NCBI RefSeq assembly: GCF_040513375.1
Contig: NZ_JBEVTG010000001.1
Location: 124,001 to 188,000, forward strand
DNA length: 64,000 bases
Source: Flagellimonas_B algarum
GTDB taxonomy: Bacteria > Bacteroidota > Bacteroidia > Flavobacteriales > Flavobacteriaceae
Direction: 5' to 3'
The notes below the pieces were generated by a model, which searched no databases, was not told the DNA's origin, and saw nothing but the letters and a program-made list of their open reading frames with translations. This document shows, piece by piece, positions 51,106 through 60,636 of the stretch (position 1 is the first letter of the stretch; every line of letters starts with the position of its first letter). The position numbers and the translations under genes are program-made.

Positions 51106-52581
51106 GTGAAACAGAACAGATTCAACAGATTAGCGTATTTGATCGGCATCACCATAGCCATCACCATAGCGATCCAGGTCTATTGGAACATTCAGCACTA
51201 CCAAGTCAACAAGCAGCAGCTGATCAACGAAGTGCAGACCAGCCTAGACAATGGGATCGAGGCCTATTTCGCTGAAATTGCCAAGACCGATGTGATGGCC
51301 TTCGTCGATCTTTCCGATTCGGGAAATACCTTTCCTGAGCGGGCGGGCAACATTTTATCGAGAATCGAGGGCAACAGCATCGATTCGATTTTCCTTGAGT
51401 TTCAACGCGACTCCATCACCATGGGCAGACGACCCAGTGGCTTCACCCAACTTCTCGATTCCTCATCGGGGGTAACCGTTGATAGTCTGGGCAATATCTC
51501 GGCCGTATCGGTTTTTCGCGGGCAAGCTGCAGACAGCATACGTGATATACAAGGTCTGGCGAACAAGATCATTATTTCGATTGCCCGTGACACCTTGGAT
51601 TTTCCGAAACTCGAAGGACATTTCCAAAGTGAACTCAATCGGAAAAACATCAATATCCTGTATTCCTTTACCCATACCACCGAAGACAGCATCTACCAAT
51701 GGAAAGAACGGGAGCCTGGTAAAAAATTGGCCTTATCGACCCTATCGAAATCGACCTATCTTCCGAATGATGAGACTTTGCAATTGCGGTTCAATAATCC
51801 GACATTGGCCGTACTGAAGCGCAGTCTGACCGGTATTTCCTTGTCGGTCTTGCTCTCGGCCTTGATCATCGGAAGCCTCTTCTTCCTATTGCACATCATC
51901 CAAAAACAAAAACAGTTGGCAGAGATCAAAAACGATTTGATCAGCAATATTACCCATGAGTTCAAGACCCCTATCGCCACTGTATCGACCGCGATCGAAG
52001 GCATCAAGAATTTCAACAGTGCCAATGACCCATCCAAAACCGAAAAGTACCTTGACATATCGAACCAACAATTGCAAAAACTACATCAAATGGTCGAAAA
52101 ACTCTTGGAAACGGCCACCTTGGATAATGACAAGCTGCTACTCAATAAAGAAACGGCCGACTTGGTGCAGTTGATTACCCAACTGGTGGGCAAATACCGC
52201 ATGATCACCCCCGAAAAAGAACTGCTGTTCAGCACCAATGTATCGGAATTGGATTGTGAAATCGACATGTTCCACTTTGAGAACGCCATAGCGAACTTGA
52301 TCGACAACGCCATCAAATATGGTGGGGATCAAATCGAAGTGAATATCAATGCGGTTTTGGACGGCATCGAGATCAGCATCGCTGACAACGGTACCCCGAT
52401 CGATGCAGCGCAGCGTGAAAAGATCTTCGAGAAATTCTACCGTGTTCCTACGGGCAACCGCCACGATGTGAAAGGATTCGGCATCGGGTTGTTCTACTCT
52501 AAAAAAATTATCAACAAGCACAACGGCGAATTGGAGTTGGTACCGAACAAGAACCACACGATCTTTAAAGTGACCTTATGA
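51106..52581 (+). CDS. Sensor histidine kinase
   Basis: A 491-residue membrane kinase with TM1 at about 11-27, a periplasmic sensor region of about 215 residues, TM2 at about 243-264, phospho-acceptor H284 in SNITHEFKTP, and ATP-binding motifs NLIDNAIKYG, ADNGTPI and GFGIGLFYSKK. The start codon is GTG at 51106, only five bases after a perfect -7 element, so the transcript may be nearly leaderless, or translation may start a little later. The gene overlaps the response regulator by 4 bases (ATGA). Confidence 0.9.
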   Translation: MKQNRFNRLAYLIGITIAITIAIQVYWNIQHYQVNKQQLINEVQTSLDNGIEAYFAEIAKTDVMAFVDLSDSGNTFPERAGNILSRIEGNSIDSIFLEFQRDSITMGRRPSGFTQLLDSSSGVTVDSLGNISAVSVFRGQAADSIRDIQGLANKIIISIARDTLDFPKLEGHFQSELNRKNINILYSFTHTTEDSIYQWKEREPGKKLALSTLSKSTYLPNDETLQLRFNNPTLAVLKRSLTGISLSVLLSALIIGSLFFLLHIIQKQKQLAEIKNDLISNITHEFKTPIATVSTAIEGIKNFNSANDPSKTEKYLDISNQQLQKLHQMVEKLLETATLDNDKLLLNKETADLVQLITQLVGKYRMITPEKELLFSTNVSELDCEIDMFHFENAIANLIDNAIKYGGDQIEVNINAVLDGIEISIADNGTPIDAAQREKIFEKFYRVPTGNRHDVKGFGIGLFYSKKIINKHNGELELVPNKNHTIFKVTL

Positions 52582-53258
52582 ACCGACCCATAAAAATCTT
52601 ATTGGCCGAAGACGAACCCGCTCTGGGAATGATCGTGAAGGAAAGTTTGGAAACCCGCGATTTCGAAGTGTTGCTATGTGAGGATGGAGCACAGGCGATG
52701 CAGGTCTACAAGGCTGAAAAACCGGAACTGCTGGTCCTCGATGTGATGATGCCGAAACTTGACGGGTTTGCACTTGCCGAACGCATCCGAAAACAGGACA
52801 AGCACATCCCCATCATTTTTTTGACCGCCAAATCGCAAGCCAAGGATGTGGTCGAAGGTTTTGAGCTAGGCGGTAATGACTATCTGAAAAAGCCCTTTAG
52901 CATGGAAGAGCTCATCGTACGGATCAAGAACGTACTTGGTAGGGCTCGACAAACCCAGTCGAAGGAAGAGATCCCTATCGGGCGCTTTCGCTTCAATTAT
53001 ATCAAACAACAGTTGCTTTGGGATGAGGAGATTATTCCATTGACCCATCGTGAGGCCGAATTGTTGTTCCACTTGACCGAACAACGCAATGAGATCCTCG
53101 ATCGTTCGACCATTTTGAAACGGCTATGGGGAGATGACGATTTCTTCAATGCACGAAGCATGGACGTCTTCATCACCAAGTTGCGGAAAAAACTCAAAAA
53201 AGACGGTCAAATCCAAATCCTGAACGTCCGAGGATATGGCTATAAGTTGATTTGCTGA
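52578..53258 (+). CDS. OmpR/PhoB-family response regulator
   Basis: A 226-residue two-domain regulator: receiver with acidic pocket E11/D12, phospho-acceptor D55 (LLVLDVMMP), T83 and K105, then a winged-helix DNA-binding domain (LTHREAELLFHLTEQRNEILDRSTILKRLWGD, SMDVFITKLRKKL, NVRGYGYKL). It is coupled to the kinase by a 4-base overlap. The GTTAAC repeats upstream of the pair are a likely binding target, which would give control of the GLPGLI/receptor operon and of itself. Confidence 0.92.
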   Translation: MNRPIKILLAEDEPALGMIVKESLETRDFEVLLCEDGAQAMQVYKAEKPELLVLDVMMPKLDGFALAERIRKQDKHIPIIFLTAKSQAKDVVEGFELGGNDYLKKPFSMEELIVRIKNVLGRARQTQSKEEIPIGRFRFNYIKQQLLWDEEIIPLTHREAELLFHLTEQRNEILDRSTILKRLWGDDDFFNARSMDVFITKLRKKLKKDGQIQILNVRGYGYKLIC

Positions 53259-53368
53259 CCCTGGTCGAATATTAAGGGGGAATTTTCAGCAAACCCATTA
53301 TTCGTTGTATATTGCAAGGACCGACTTGAACCAACCCGAAGTCGAATTCTGTAATAACCAATCGCATT

Positions 53369-53983
53369 ATGCACATCGCCGTTGCCGGAAATATCGGAGC
53401 AGGAAAAACCACTTTAACCACTTTACTTTCAAAACACTACAAATGGGAAGCCCACTTTGAGGATGTGGTCGATAATCCGTATTTGGATGATTTTTACACC
53501 CAGATGGAGCGATGGAGTTTTAATTTACAGATCTACTTTTTGAACAGCAGGTACCGGCAAATCCTAAAGATCCGTGAAAGCGGTAAGAACGTCATTCAAG
53601 ACCGGACCATTTATGAGGATGCCCACATTTTCGCACCCAATTTACATGCCATGGGTTTGATGACCAATCGGGATTTCGAAAACTACAAGAGCTTGTTCGA
53701 ATTGATGGAAACCTTGGTACAACCCCCAGATTTGCTCATCTACCTTCGAAGCTCGATCCCGAACCTGGTCAACCAGATCCACAAGCGCGGCCGCGATTAT
53801 GAAAACAGCATTTCGATCGACTACCTCAGCAGATTGAACGAGCGCTATGAGGCTTGGGTCAATACCTATGAAAAAGGGAAATTATTGGTCATCGATGTCG
53901 ATAACATCAATTTCGTCGACGAACCGGAAGATCTGGGCGAGGTCATCAATAAAATAGACGCCGAGATCCACGGGCTGTTTTAA
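53369..53983 (+). CDS. Deoxynucleoside kinase
   Basis: A 204-residue kinase of the dNK/dCK-dGK group. P-loop GNIGAGKT at 7-14, FEDVVDNPYLDDFY, the DRTIYEDAHIF motif near 77-87 that holds the catalytic Glu/Arg region, and a lid RGRDYENSI. It phosphorylates deoxynucleosides in the salvage pathway; base preference cannot be read safely. It stands alone, 110 bases after the response regulator. Confidence 0.88.
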   Translation: MHIAVAGNIGAGKTTLTTLLSKHYKWEAHFEDVVDNPYLDDFYTQMERWSFNLQIYFLNSRYRQILKIRESGKNVIQDRTIYEDAHIFAPNLHAMGLMTNRDFENYKSLFELMETLVQPPDLLIYLRSSIPNLVNQIHKRGRDYENSISIDYLSRLNERYEAWVNTYEKGKLLVIDVDNINFVDEPEDLGEVINKIDAEIHGLF

Positions 53984-54092
53984 ATCAAAGATTCCGTTCC
54001 ACTAACTCATTGAAGGCTACCGTTCCCTAATTGCTACTGGCAAGGACAGCGGGAGGACCCTAATTTCATAATCTAACTTAAATCGTAGGATT

Positions 54093-54797
54093 ATGGAAAA
54101 CAAAAAACACCCGAAACACCGTCTTGAAAAAAACTCAGGGCTTTACTTCGTCATGGGGCTCACCTTAGTGTTGGCCCTAAGTTACCTGGCTTTGGAATGG
54201 AAGACGTTCGAACCGGATCTGGCCTTCTTCCCGGAATTGGATGAAATCGAGTCCTTGGATGAAATTCCACCCGTTACGTTGATCCAACCACCCCCGCCGC
54301 CACCGCCCAAAATATTGGTGCCTGCCAGTTTCGATATCAAGGAAGACGATGAGCAGGTCGTTGAAACGGTCATTGAGTCGAATGAACCTGATCAAGACAC
54401 CGAGATCCTTCCTATGAAAGAGGTCGATTTCGAGGCTGTCGAAGAAAACCCGACCGTGACCTGGGTAACCGTCGAAGATGCCCCGGTCTTTCCGGGTTGT
54501 GAGAACGCATCGGATAAGCGTGCCTGCTTTCAAGAACAGATGCAAAAACACATCAGAAAAGTATTCCGTTATCCCGACCCAGCGCAGGAAATGGGCATGC
54601 AAGGCAAGGTATTCGTCCAATTCGCCATCCTAAAAGATGGACAGATCGGTGAAATCAAGCTACGTGGTCCGCATCAGGTTTTGGAGGACGAAGCCGCTCG
54701 CATCATTTCGAAATTACCCCAGATGACCCCGGGCAAACAAAGAGGTACCCCTGTCAAAGTACCCTTTGCGATTCCGATTACTTTCGTTTTGCAATAG
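54093..54797 (+). CDS. Energy transducer TonB
   Basis: A 234-residue TonB-like protein: a cytoplasmic Lys/His-rich start, one membrane helix at about 17-33 (LYFVMGLTLVLALSYLAL), a periplasmic linker with LIQPPPPPPPK and many acidic residues, and a C-terminal TonB domain (KHIRKVFRYPDPAQEMGMQGKVFVQFAILKDGQIG, FAIPITFVL). It passes proton-motive energy to outer-membrane receptors such as those in this window. ExbBD are not nearby. A terminator follows directly. Confidence 0.9.
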   Translation: MENKKHPKHRLEKNSGLYFVMGLTLVLALSYLALEWKTFEPDLAFFPELDEIESLDEIPPVTLIQPPPPPPPKILVPASFDIKEDDEQVVETVIESNEPDQDTEILPMKEVDFEAVEENPTVTWVTVEDAPVFPGCENASDKRACFQEQMQKHIRKVFRYPDPAQEMGMQGKVFVQFAILKDGQIGEIKLRGPHQVLEDEAARIISKLPQMTPGKQRGTPVKVPFAIPITFVLQ

Positions 54798-54803
54798 CAG
54801 GGC

Positions 54804-54834
54804 AAAAAAAAAACCACGCCTAGGCGTGGTTTTT
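54804..54834. terminator. Bidirectional terminator between tonB and hppA
   Basis: A perfect palindromic stem ACCACGCC-TAGGCGTGGT at about 54813-54830 with A-runs before (54804-54813) and T-runs after. It can stop the plus-strand tonB transcript and the minus-strand hppA transcript. Confidence 0.9.
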
Positions 54835-54858
54835 AACTCAGGTATTTGAATTAGCCAT

Positions 54859-57261
54859 TTATTCAATACTGATATCTTTGGTAAAGGCCTCGACCTTTTC
54901 CTTTACTTCTTCTTTGGTAGCCCCTGTGAATTCCTTCACTTCGGTCTGGGCTTCCCCGTTGATCTCCGATACGGTAGTGACTACGGCTTTGAAAGCACCG
55001 TCTTCGGTGTTGCTCATTTCAACACGGACTTGCTTTTCGACAGCTTTGGTCTCCTTCATTCCATCGGTGGTGATGGTGATCTTGGTACCGTCTTCTTTCA
55101 ACATGCTCACTTCATCTGCAGGGGCAACGCTTACCAAACTTGGGGCGATGACCAAGGCAACGACCGACATCAATTTCAACAAGATGTTCAATGAAGGCCC
55201 TGAAGTATCCTTGAAAGGATCTCCAACGGTATCACCGACAACAGCAGCTTTATGTGCATCAGAACCTTTACGGCCTTCGCTTTCGATGGTTTTCTTGGCA
55301 TTGTCCCAAGCACCACCGGCATTCGATTGGAAAATCGCCATCAAGACCCCGGCGGTGGTCACACCGGCCAACAAGCCTCCTAGCATTTCAGCGCCTCCAA
55401 TGAAACCAACGGCCACAGGAACGGCGATAGCCAACAAACCGGGCAATACCATTTCCTTGATGGAAGCTTGGGTCGAAATCGCCACACACTTATCATATTC
55501 GGCAACCCCATCGGCAGCATCGAAGATCTTACGGTCTTCGGCAGAAGCTTTTGAGATGTCTGAATCGTATTTTACCATGACTTCCAAAGCGGCTTTCAAA
55601 GCAGGAATATCACGGAATTGGCGACGTACTTCTTCGATCATCGCCATTGCAGCACGCCCAACGGCGTTCATCGACAAGGCGGAAAAAACGAAAGGTAGCA
55701 TACCACCGATCAACAACCCGGCCATGATATCAGGACGGGATACGTCGATTGACGTAACACCGGCTGTCTTCATATAAGCTGCGAACAAGGCCAAAGCGGT
55801 CAAGGCCGCTGAGGCGATCGCGAATCCTTTACCGATAGCGGCGGTGGTGTTCCCCACGGCATCCAACTTATCGGTACGCTCACGAACTTCACTTGGCAGC
55901 TCGGCCATTTCGGCAATACCACCGGCATTGTCAGAAATCGGTCCGTAAGCATCTACGGCCAATTGGATACCGGTGTTGGCCAACATCCCTACCGCAGCGA
56001 TAGCGATACCGTACAAACCGGCGAAGTGGTGTGAGACCAAAATTGCGGCAGCGATCAAGATGATCGGAATGGCCGTAGACATCATTCCGACCCCAAGACC
56101 GGCGATGATGTTCGTGGCCGATCCAGTCTCTGACTGACGCACGATGCTATTGACAGGCTTGGTACCTGTACCTGTATAATATTCGGTTACTTTACCCACA
56201 GCCAATCCGGCGACCAAACCAGCGATGGTAGCCCAGAAAACACCCATTGCAGTGTAGGCCTTACCACCTTCTTCCCAGGCTTCGGGTAACATTCCATTGA
56301 TCAAGAAATAAGAAACGACCAACATCAGCGCGGCAGAACCGAATTCACCGATGTTCAACGCGGTCTGTGGGTTTCCTCCATCCTTCACACGAACGAAGAA
56401 GGTTCCGATAATCGACATGACGATCCCTGCTGCGGCAAGGGTCATGGGCAAATACACGGCGCCCAATCCGTCAAACGCACCTTGGAATTCAGGAAGGGTG
56501 GCAAAAACGGCACCCAATACCATGGTTCCGATAATCGAACCAACATACGATTCGAAAAGGTCGGCCCCCATACCGGCTACGTCACCTACATTGTCACCAA
56601 CGTTATCGGCAATGGTCGCAGGGTTCAATGGGTGGTCCTCAGGGATACCCGCTTCAACCTTACCGACCAAGTCGGCCCCTACGTCAGCAGCTTTAGTATA
56701 AATCCCTCCACCGACACGGGCGAAAAGGGCAATGGATGAGGCTCCTAGAGAGAAACCGGATAATACGTTAAGTACTTCGGCCAATTCCCAACCTTGACCA
56801 CTGTAGATCATAAAGAGTCCGCTCAAGCCTAATACCCCGAGTCCGACAACTCCCAATCCCATAACGGCACCACCGGCGAAAGCTACTTCAAGGGCTTTCC
56901 CCAAAGAGGTTCGGGCGGCATTGGTCGTACGGACGTTGGCTTTTGTGGCGACTTTCATTCCGATAAATCCGGCCAAGGCGGAGCAGATCGCCCCAACGAT
57001 GAAGGATACGGCAACCATCCAGTTCGATCCTTCTTCGGATTCCCCTTTAAAGACAAGCAATACCGCAACAGCGGCAACGAAAATTGCCAATATTTTGTAT
57101 TCTGCCTTCAAGAACGACATGGCCCCATCAGCGATGTTCTTGGCGATACGCGCCATCTTGTCATCACCGACTTCCTGCTTTGCGACCCAGACGTTCTTCA
57201 CAAGAACGTACAACAAGCCCAAAACACCGAAAGCGGGCAGAAACTTTACGATTAATTCCAT
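54859..57261 (-). CDS. hppA: Membrane-bound ion-pumping pyrophosphatase
   Basis: An 800-residue integral membrane pyrophosphatase with about 16 helices that couples pyrophosphate hydrolysis to Na+ or H+ export. The substrate site shows DVGADLVGKVEAGIPEDHP and NVGDNVGDVAGMGADLFESY. GNTTAAIGKG carries Ala where potassium-independent enzymes have Lys, so the enzyme is predicted to need potassium. A soluble tail of about 90 residues follows the last helix (APADEVSMLKEDGTKITITT to the end), longer than I expect. It lies 112 bases after ppa on the same strand. Confidence 0.95.
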   Translation of the reverse strand: MELIVKFLPAFGVLGLLYVLVKNVWVAKQEVGDDKMARIAKNIADGAMSFLKAEYKILAIFVAAVAVLLVFKGESEEGSNWMVAVSFIVGAICSALAGFIGMKVATKANVRTTNAARTSLGKALEVAFAGGAVMGLGVVGLGVLGLSGLFMIYSGQGWELAEVLNVLSGFSLGASSIALFARVGGGIYTKAADVGADLVGKVEAGIPEDHPLNPATIADNVGDNVGDVAGMGADLFESYVGSIIGTMVLGAVFATLPEFQGAFDGLGAVYLPMTLAAAGIVMSIIGTFFVRVKDGGNPQTALNIGEFGSAALMLVVSYFLINGMLPEAWEEGGKAYTAMGVFWATIAGLVAGLAVGKVTEYYTGTGTKPVNSIVRQSETGSATNIIAGLGVGMMSTAIPIILIAAAILVSHHFAGLYGIAIAAVGMLANTGIQLAVDAYGPISDNAGGIAEMAELPSEVRERTDKLDAVGNTTAAIGKGFAIASAALTALALFAAYMKTAGVTSIDVSRPDIMAGLLIGGMLPFVFSALSMNAVGRAAMAMIEEVRRQFRDIPALKAALEVMVKYDSDISKASAEDRKIFDAADGVAEYDKCVAISTQASIKEMVLPGLLAIAVPVAVGFIGGAEMLGGLLAGVTTAGVLMAIFQSNAGGAWDNAKKTIESEGRKGSDAHKAAVVGDTVGDPFKDTSGPSLNILLKLMSVVALVIAPSLVSVAPADEVSMLKEDGTKITITTDGMKETKAVEKQVRVEMSNTEDGAFKAVVTTVSEINGEAQTEVKEFTGATKEEVKEKVEAFTKDISIE

Positions 57262-57373
57262 AAGTACTAGTTTAATAGGTTTTTTTTAGTGGCAGCAAAA
57301 GTAGTAAAATACCACCTAATAAAAAAAGCAAAAAACCCAACTAATCCCTATAAAATCGGTAGGATGGAAACCG

Positions 57374-57901
57374 TTATTTCAAACTCAATTCCTCAAAAGT
57401 GACCTTGCTTTTCTCATAACGTTCCAAACTGGTCAAGACCGTTTCCTTGGCTTCTTCAAGATTACCGAAACCACCGACATCCACCTTCTTTCGTTCCAGG
57501 TCCTTGTACACCTTGAAAAAGTGCTCGATTTCTTTGATGAGGTGCGTATTGAGCTCTTCAAGGTCGTTGACCTTGTTCCAAACCGGATCGGAGACCGGAA
57601 CGCAAATGATCTTTTCATCCGGACCTTTTTCATCGGTCATATGGAACACACCGATCGGCTTGACTTCCATGACACAACCCGGAAAAGTGGGCTCGGTCAC
57701 CAAGACCAAGGCATCCAACGGATCCCCATCCAACGCCAAGGTTTCCGGAATGAATCCGTAATCAGCCGGGTACATCATCGAAGAGAATATCATGCGGTCG
57801 TATCGGATCTTTTTCAAATCGAAATCGTACTCATATTTGTTACGACTCCCTTTGGGAATTTCGATCAACACATCGAAAGAGGTAATTTCTTCGCCATTCA
57901 T
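57374..57901 (-). CDS. ppa: Soluble inorganic pyrophosphatase (family I)
   Basis: A 175-residue family I pyrophosphatase that hydrolyses pyrophosphate to two phosphates in the cytoplasm. Active-site signature DGDPLDALV near 58-66, with NKYEYDFDLKKIRYDR, YPADYGFIPETL and GPDEKIICVPVSDP. It is upstream of hppA in the same direction; the two enzymes share a substrate, one conserving the energy and one releasing it as heat. Confidence 0.95.
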   Translation of the reverse strand: MNGEEITSFDVLIEIPKGSRNKYEYDFDLKKIRYDRMIFSSMMYPADYGFIPETLALDGDPLDALVLVTEPTFPGCVMEVKPIGVFHMTDEKGPDEKIICVPVSDPVWNKVNDLEELNTHLIKEIEHFFKVYKDLERKKVDVGGFGNLEEAKETVLTSLERYEKSKVTFEELSLK

Positions 57902-57974
57902 AGCTATTGTATTATAAGTTTTTTCTTACAATTAATAACTCTAAAATCGGTGGTTTAGTATGGCGGGTGCAAGC

Positions 57975-60470
57975 TTAAAAGTTAAAGCCAAAGGTACCGG
58001 TAATCCCAAAGGCCCTGGCATCCGGGTTATCGAGGTAATTGCCCCTAAAGTTAAAATCGACCCTGAAAATTTTGAAGATGTTGCCCACGCCGAACGAATA
58101 CTCCCAATAAATTTCATCGTCTGGGGCCTGCAAGGGGATGTTGGTCGGAGAACTCAACAAAATGTTTTCATCCGATAATTGCCCCCAAGCCCCGCGGATA
58201 CCCACGATTTCCCTCAGGTTCAATTTGCGAAGAAACGGGATGCGCGAAAACAAGCGCCCATTGAAATTATGTTCCAAATGAAGGGTCGCATAGGTATCGG
58301 TCACGAACTCATAAAAATCAAGGTTCGGAAACGTATTGTATAAGGAGAATACCGTTTGGTTGCCCGGTATCACGCTCAACAGGCCCAAGGGCACTTCACC
58401 AAAGGTCTTCCCCAACTCCACCGTACTGGTCAAACGCCCGAAACCACCCAACTGCCAGGGTTGCGTATAGGAGAATTGCAATCGCTCGTATTCGAAATCA
58501 CTCTCAAGAAAGCCCTCCAGCCCCTTGGTATAGTTCAACACCAGTGTACTGTGGTTGTCATTGATACTGGCCCGTTCGACACCGTAACCGATCGTTCGTT
58601 TTCCCGGGGTGTAGATCAAGGTGGTATTGATATCGAACTGCTTGATTTCGCTGGCGATACCCGTCGGTGATTCGGGGTCGAGATAATCCAAACTAAAATC
58701 ATTGGGCAGGGCCGAACTGAGGGTCCTAAATGCCCCACCGACCCGAAATCTAAGGTTACGCACCGGTTCGACCTCCATGGCCAAGACCGAAAGGTTGATA
58801 TTACTCAGCCGGTTGTTGTTGCCCACCGTAACCAAGCCCGAAGAGGCAATACTACGCCCTAAAACATCGGTTGTACTGGTCAAACTCAATCCGAGTTGTT
58901 CAATATCGCGACGGTTACCCCCCGAAAGGATTAATCGTGATTTACGATCCAGCAAGAACTTGCCCGAAAAACCGTGTTTGAATTTTTTATCCTCAAAACC
59001 ATAGGCCATATAGCCCTCAAGCCGCCAGGTATCGTTTTGACCGAAATAGGTGCGGGCCCCACCCCGTAGCCTTATGCCCTCGGCATCGTTAAAGCCGAAC
59101 GTACTGTAAATATCACCGATATCGATATTCCATTTGTCGATTTCGACATAGCCCGACCCCAAGATGCTCACGATATCATAGTAGGTGCGGAACTTCGGAA
59201 CGGTCTGCAGGGTATCGAGCAACTTGAAAATACCCGATTCGTCTTCGTTGAGGCGTTCCAATCGAGCGTTCTTCCAAAAGGTACTGTCTTGGGCGAAGAC
59301 CCGGGGATCATAGGGATCTGATTTCGATTTATAAAAGGCCTCTGGGCGGTCACGATCGAATTGGTAATTGTCATAGACCGTGGTTCGCTTGCCATACACC
59401 CCCCTTGATTTTTCCTTTTTCGAAAAGGCGAAATCACTCAACATATAATCCCGCTTCAATAGAAAGACCGAATCGTTGACCACATCGAAGTCCTGCTCGA
59501 TATAGATTTCCTTCACCCAGTTGATGTTGGCACTCTTGGTCACTTGCATGTTGATGTTCTTGACCGCGAAAGTGGTGTCATTGACCCAAAAATCACCTTT
59601 GAAGGTCAGCTCGTTCTTTCGCCTGGGGTAGTAGATGATGTTGTAACACCATTTATCGTCAATGTAGGTACTGTCAGACAAGACATAATTATAGGTGTCG
59701 ATCCCTGTTTTCGAAAGGGGACTGGTAAAACTTTTATCGAAAAACTTCAGGTAGTTATCATAAATGTCATAATCCGAATAGAGGTCCTCCACAAAGGCCG
59801 TGATGGCCTGGTTGCCGCCGAAACCCGAGTTTTTATTGCCCAAAACATCCTCCTTTTCGAGTTCGAGACGGTTGTCGCCATAGACCTTTGAAAACACCTC
59901 GTTCAAAAACATGGGCAAATAGGTTTTTCCGGTAATCCGCGAAGTGTCGAGGTCGGCGAACATGAATTCCAATCCCCTGAACAATTTGCTTTTGATCAAG
60001 GCACTGTCAATGGTATTCAGATCGAATTCGACCTTCTCATATTTATCGTATTGATAACTTTTGAACTTGCGCACCCCGTTCTCACGTTTCTTGGCCCAGA
60101 TCTTTCTTAGGATGTCGATGGCCGGATTGTTCTTTTTTGATTGCTTCCCAGTGTAGACCACCACTTCATCAAGTTGCTCGGTCGATTCGGTCAAAACCAA
60201 CTCCAGGCCATAGTTCACCTTGCGTTCGAGCCGCAACTCCATGGTTTCAAAACCGATAAAGGATACTACGATGGTGTCATACGTGGCCTCCGATTCAAAA
60301 TAAAAGCGACCGTTATCGTTGGTGATCGTTCCTTCGGTTGACCCTTTGAACACGATATTGGCAAATGCGATGGGTGTTCCGGAACCATCTTTAACGATGC
60401 CCCCGACTTTGGTTTGTGAAAAAACGACAAAGGATAGTAATGAAAAAAACAGGAATAGGTTCTTTTTCAT
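57975..60470 (-). CDS. DUF5686 outer-membrane protein with carboxypeptidase-regulatory-like domain
   Basis: An 831-residue secreted protein with signal peptide MKKNLFLFFSLLSFVVFS, a carboxypeptidase-regulatory-like domain at about 20-100 (GGIVKDGSGTPIAFANIVFKG), a middle DUF5686 region (KKNNPAIDILRKIWAKKRENG, WCYNIIYYPRRKNELTFKG) and a C-terminal barrel ending in FGITGTFGFNF. Typical of Bacteroidota outer-membrane proteins whose role is unknown. The longest frame begins with TTG; the ATG at 60470 is preferred. Confidence 0.85.
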   Translation of the reverse strand: MKKNLFLFFSLLSFVVFSQTKVGGIVKDGSGTPIAFANIVFKGSTEGTITNDNGRFYFESEATYDTIVVSFIGFETMELRLERKVNYGLELVLTESTEQLDEVVVYTGKQSKKNNPAIDILRKIWAKKRENGVRKFKSYQYDKYEKVEFDLNTIDSALIKSKLFRGLEFMFADLDTSRITGKTYLPMFLNEVFSKVYGDNRLELEKEDVLGNKNSGFGGNQAITAFVEDLYSDYDIYDNYLKFFDKSFTSPLSKTGIDTYNYVLSDSTYIDDKWCYNIIYYPRRKNELTFKGDFWVNDTTFAVKNINMQVTKSANINWVKEIYIEQDFDVVNDSVFLLKRDYMLSDFAFSKKEKSRGVYGKRTTVYDNYQFDRDRPEAFYKSKSDPYDPRVFAQDSTFWKNARLERLNEDESGIFKLLDTLQTVPKFRTYYDIVSILGSGYVEIDKWNIDIGDIYSTFGFNDAEGIRLRGGARTYFGQNDTWRLEGYMAYGFEDKKFKHGFSGKFLLDRKSRLILSGGNRRDIEQLGLSLTSTTDVLGRSIASSGLVTVGNNNRLSNINLSVLAMEVEPVRNLRFRVGGAFRTLSSALPNDFSLDYLDPESPTGIASEIKQFDINTTLIYTPGKRTIGYGVERASINDNHSTLVLNYTKGLEGFLESDFEYERLQFSYTQPWQLGGFGRLTSTVELGKTFGEVPLGLLSVIPGNQTVFSLYNTFPNLDFYEFVTDTYATLHLEHNFNGRLFSRIPFLRKLNLREIVGIRGAWGQLSDENILLSSPTNIPLQAPDDEIYWEYSFGVGNIFKIFRVDFNFRGNYLDNPDARAFGITGTFGFNF

Positions 60471-60580
60471 GTGCTGCAAGATCTGGCAAACCCAACCGTG
60501 TGTTCCGATTGGGTGCTATTTGGTCATTTTGGTTTCGAAGTAACTTTTTATCAAAAACTATTCCCTTTTATTTCTAAAGC

Positions 60581-60612
60581 AAAAAAAAACCTCGTTGATC
60601 GAATCAACGAGG
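60581..60612 (-). terminator. Intrinsic terminator of pdhB
   Basis: Minus-strand stem of 10 bp with arms CCTCGTTGAT (60590-60599) and ATCAACGAGG (60603-60612) and a 3-base loop, followed by about nine U from the A-run at 60581-60589. It starts 25 bases after the pdhB stop codon. Confidence 0.9.
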
Positions 60613-60636
60613 CGAAGATAGAATACAAATTCGTTG

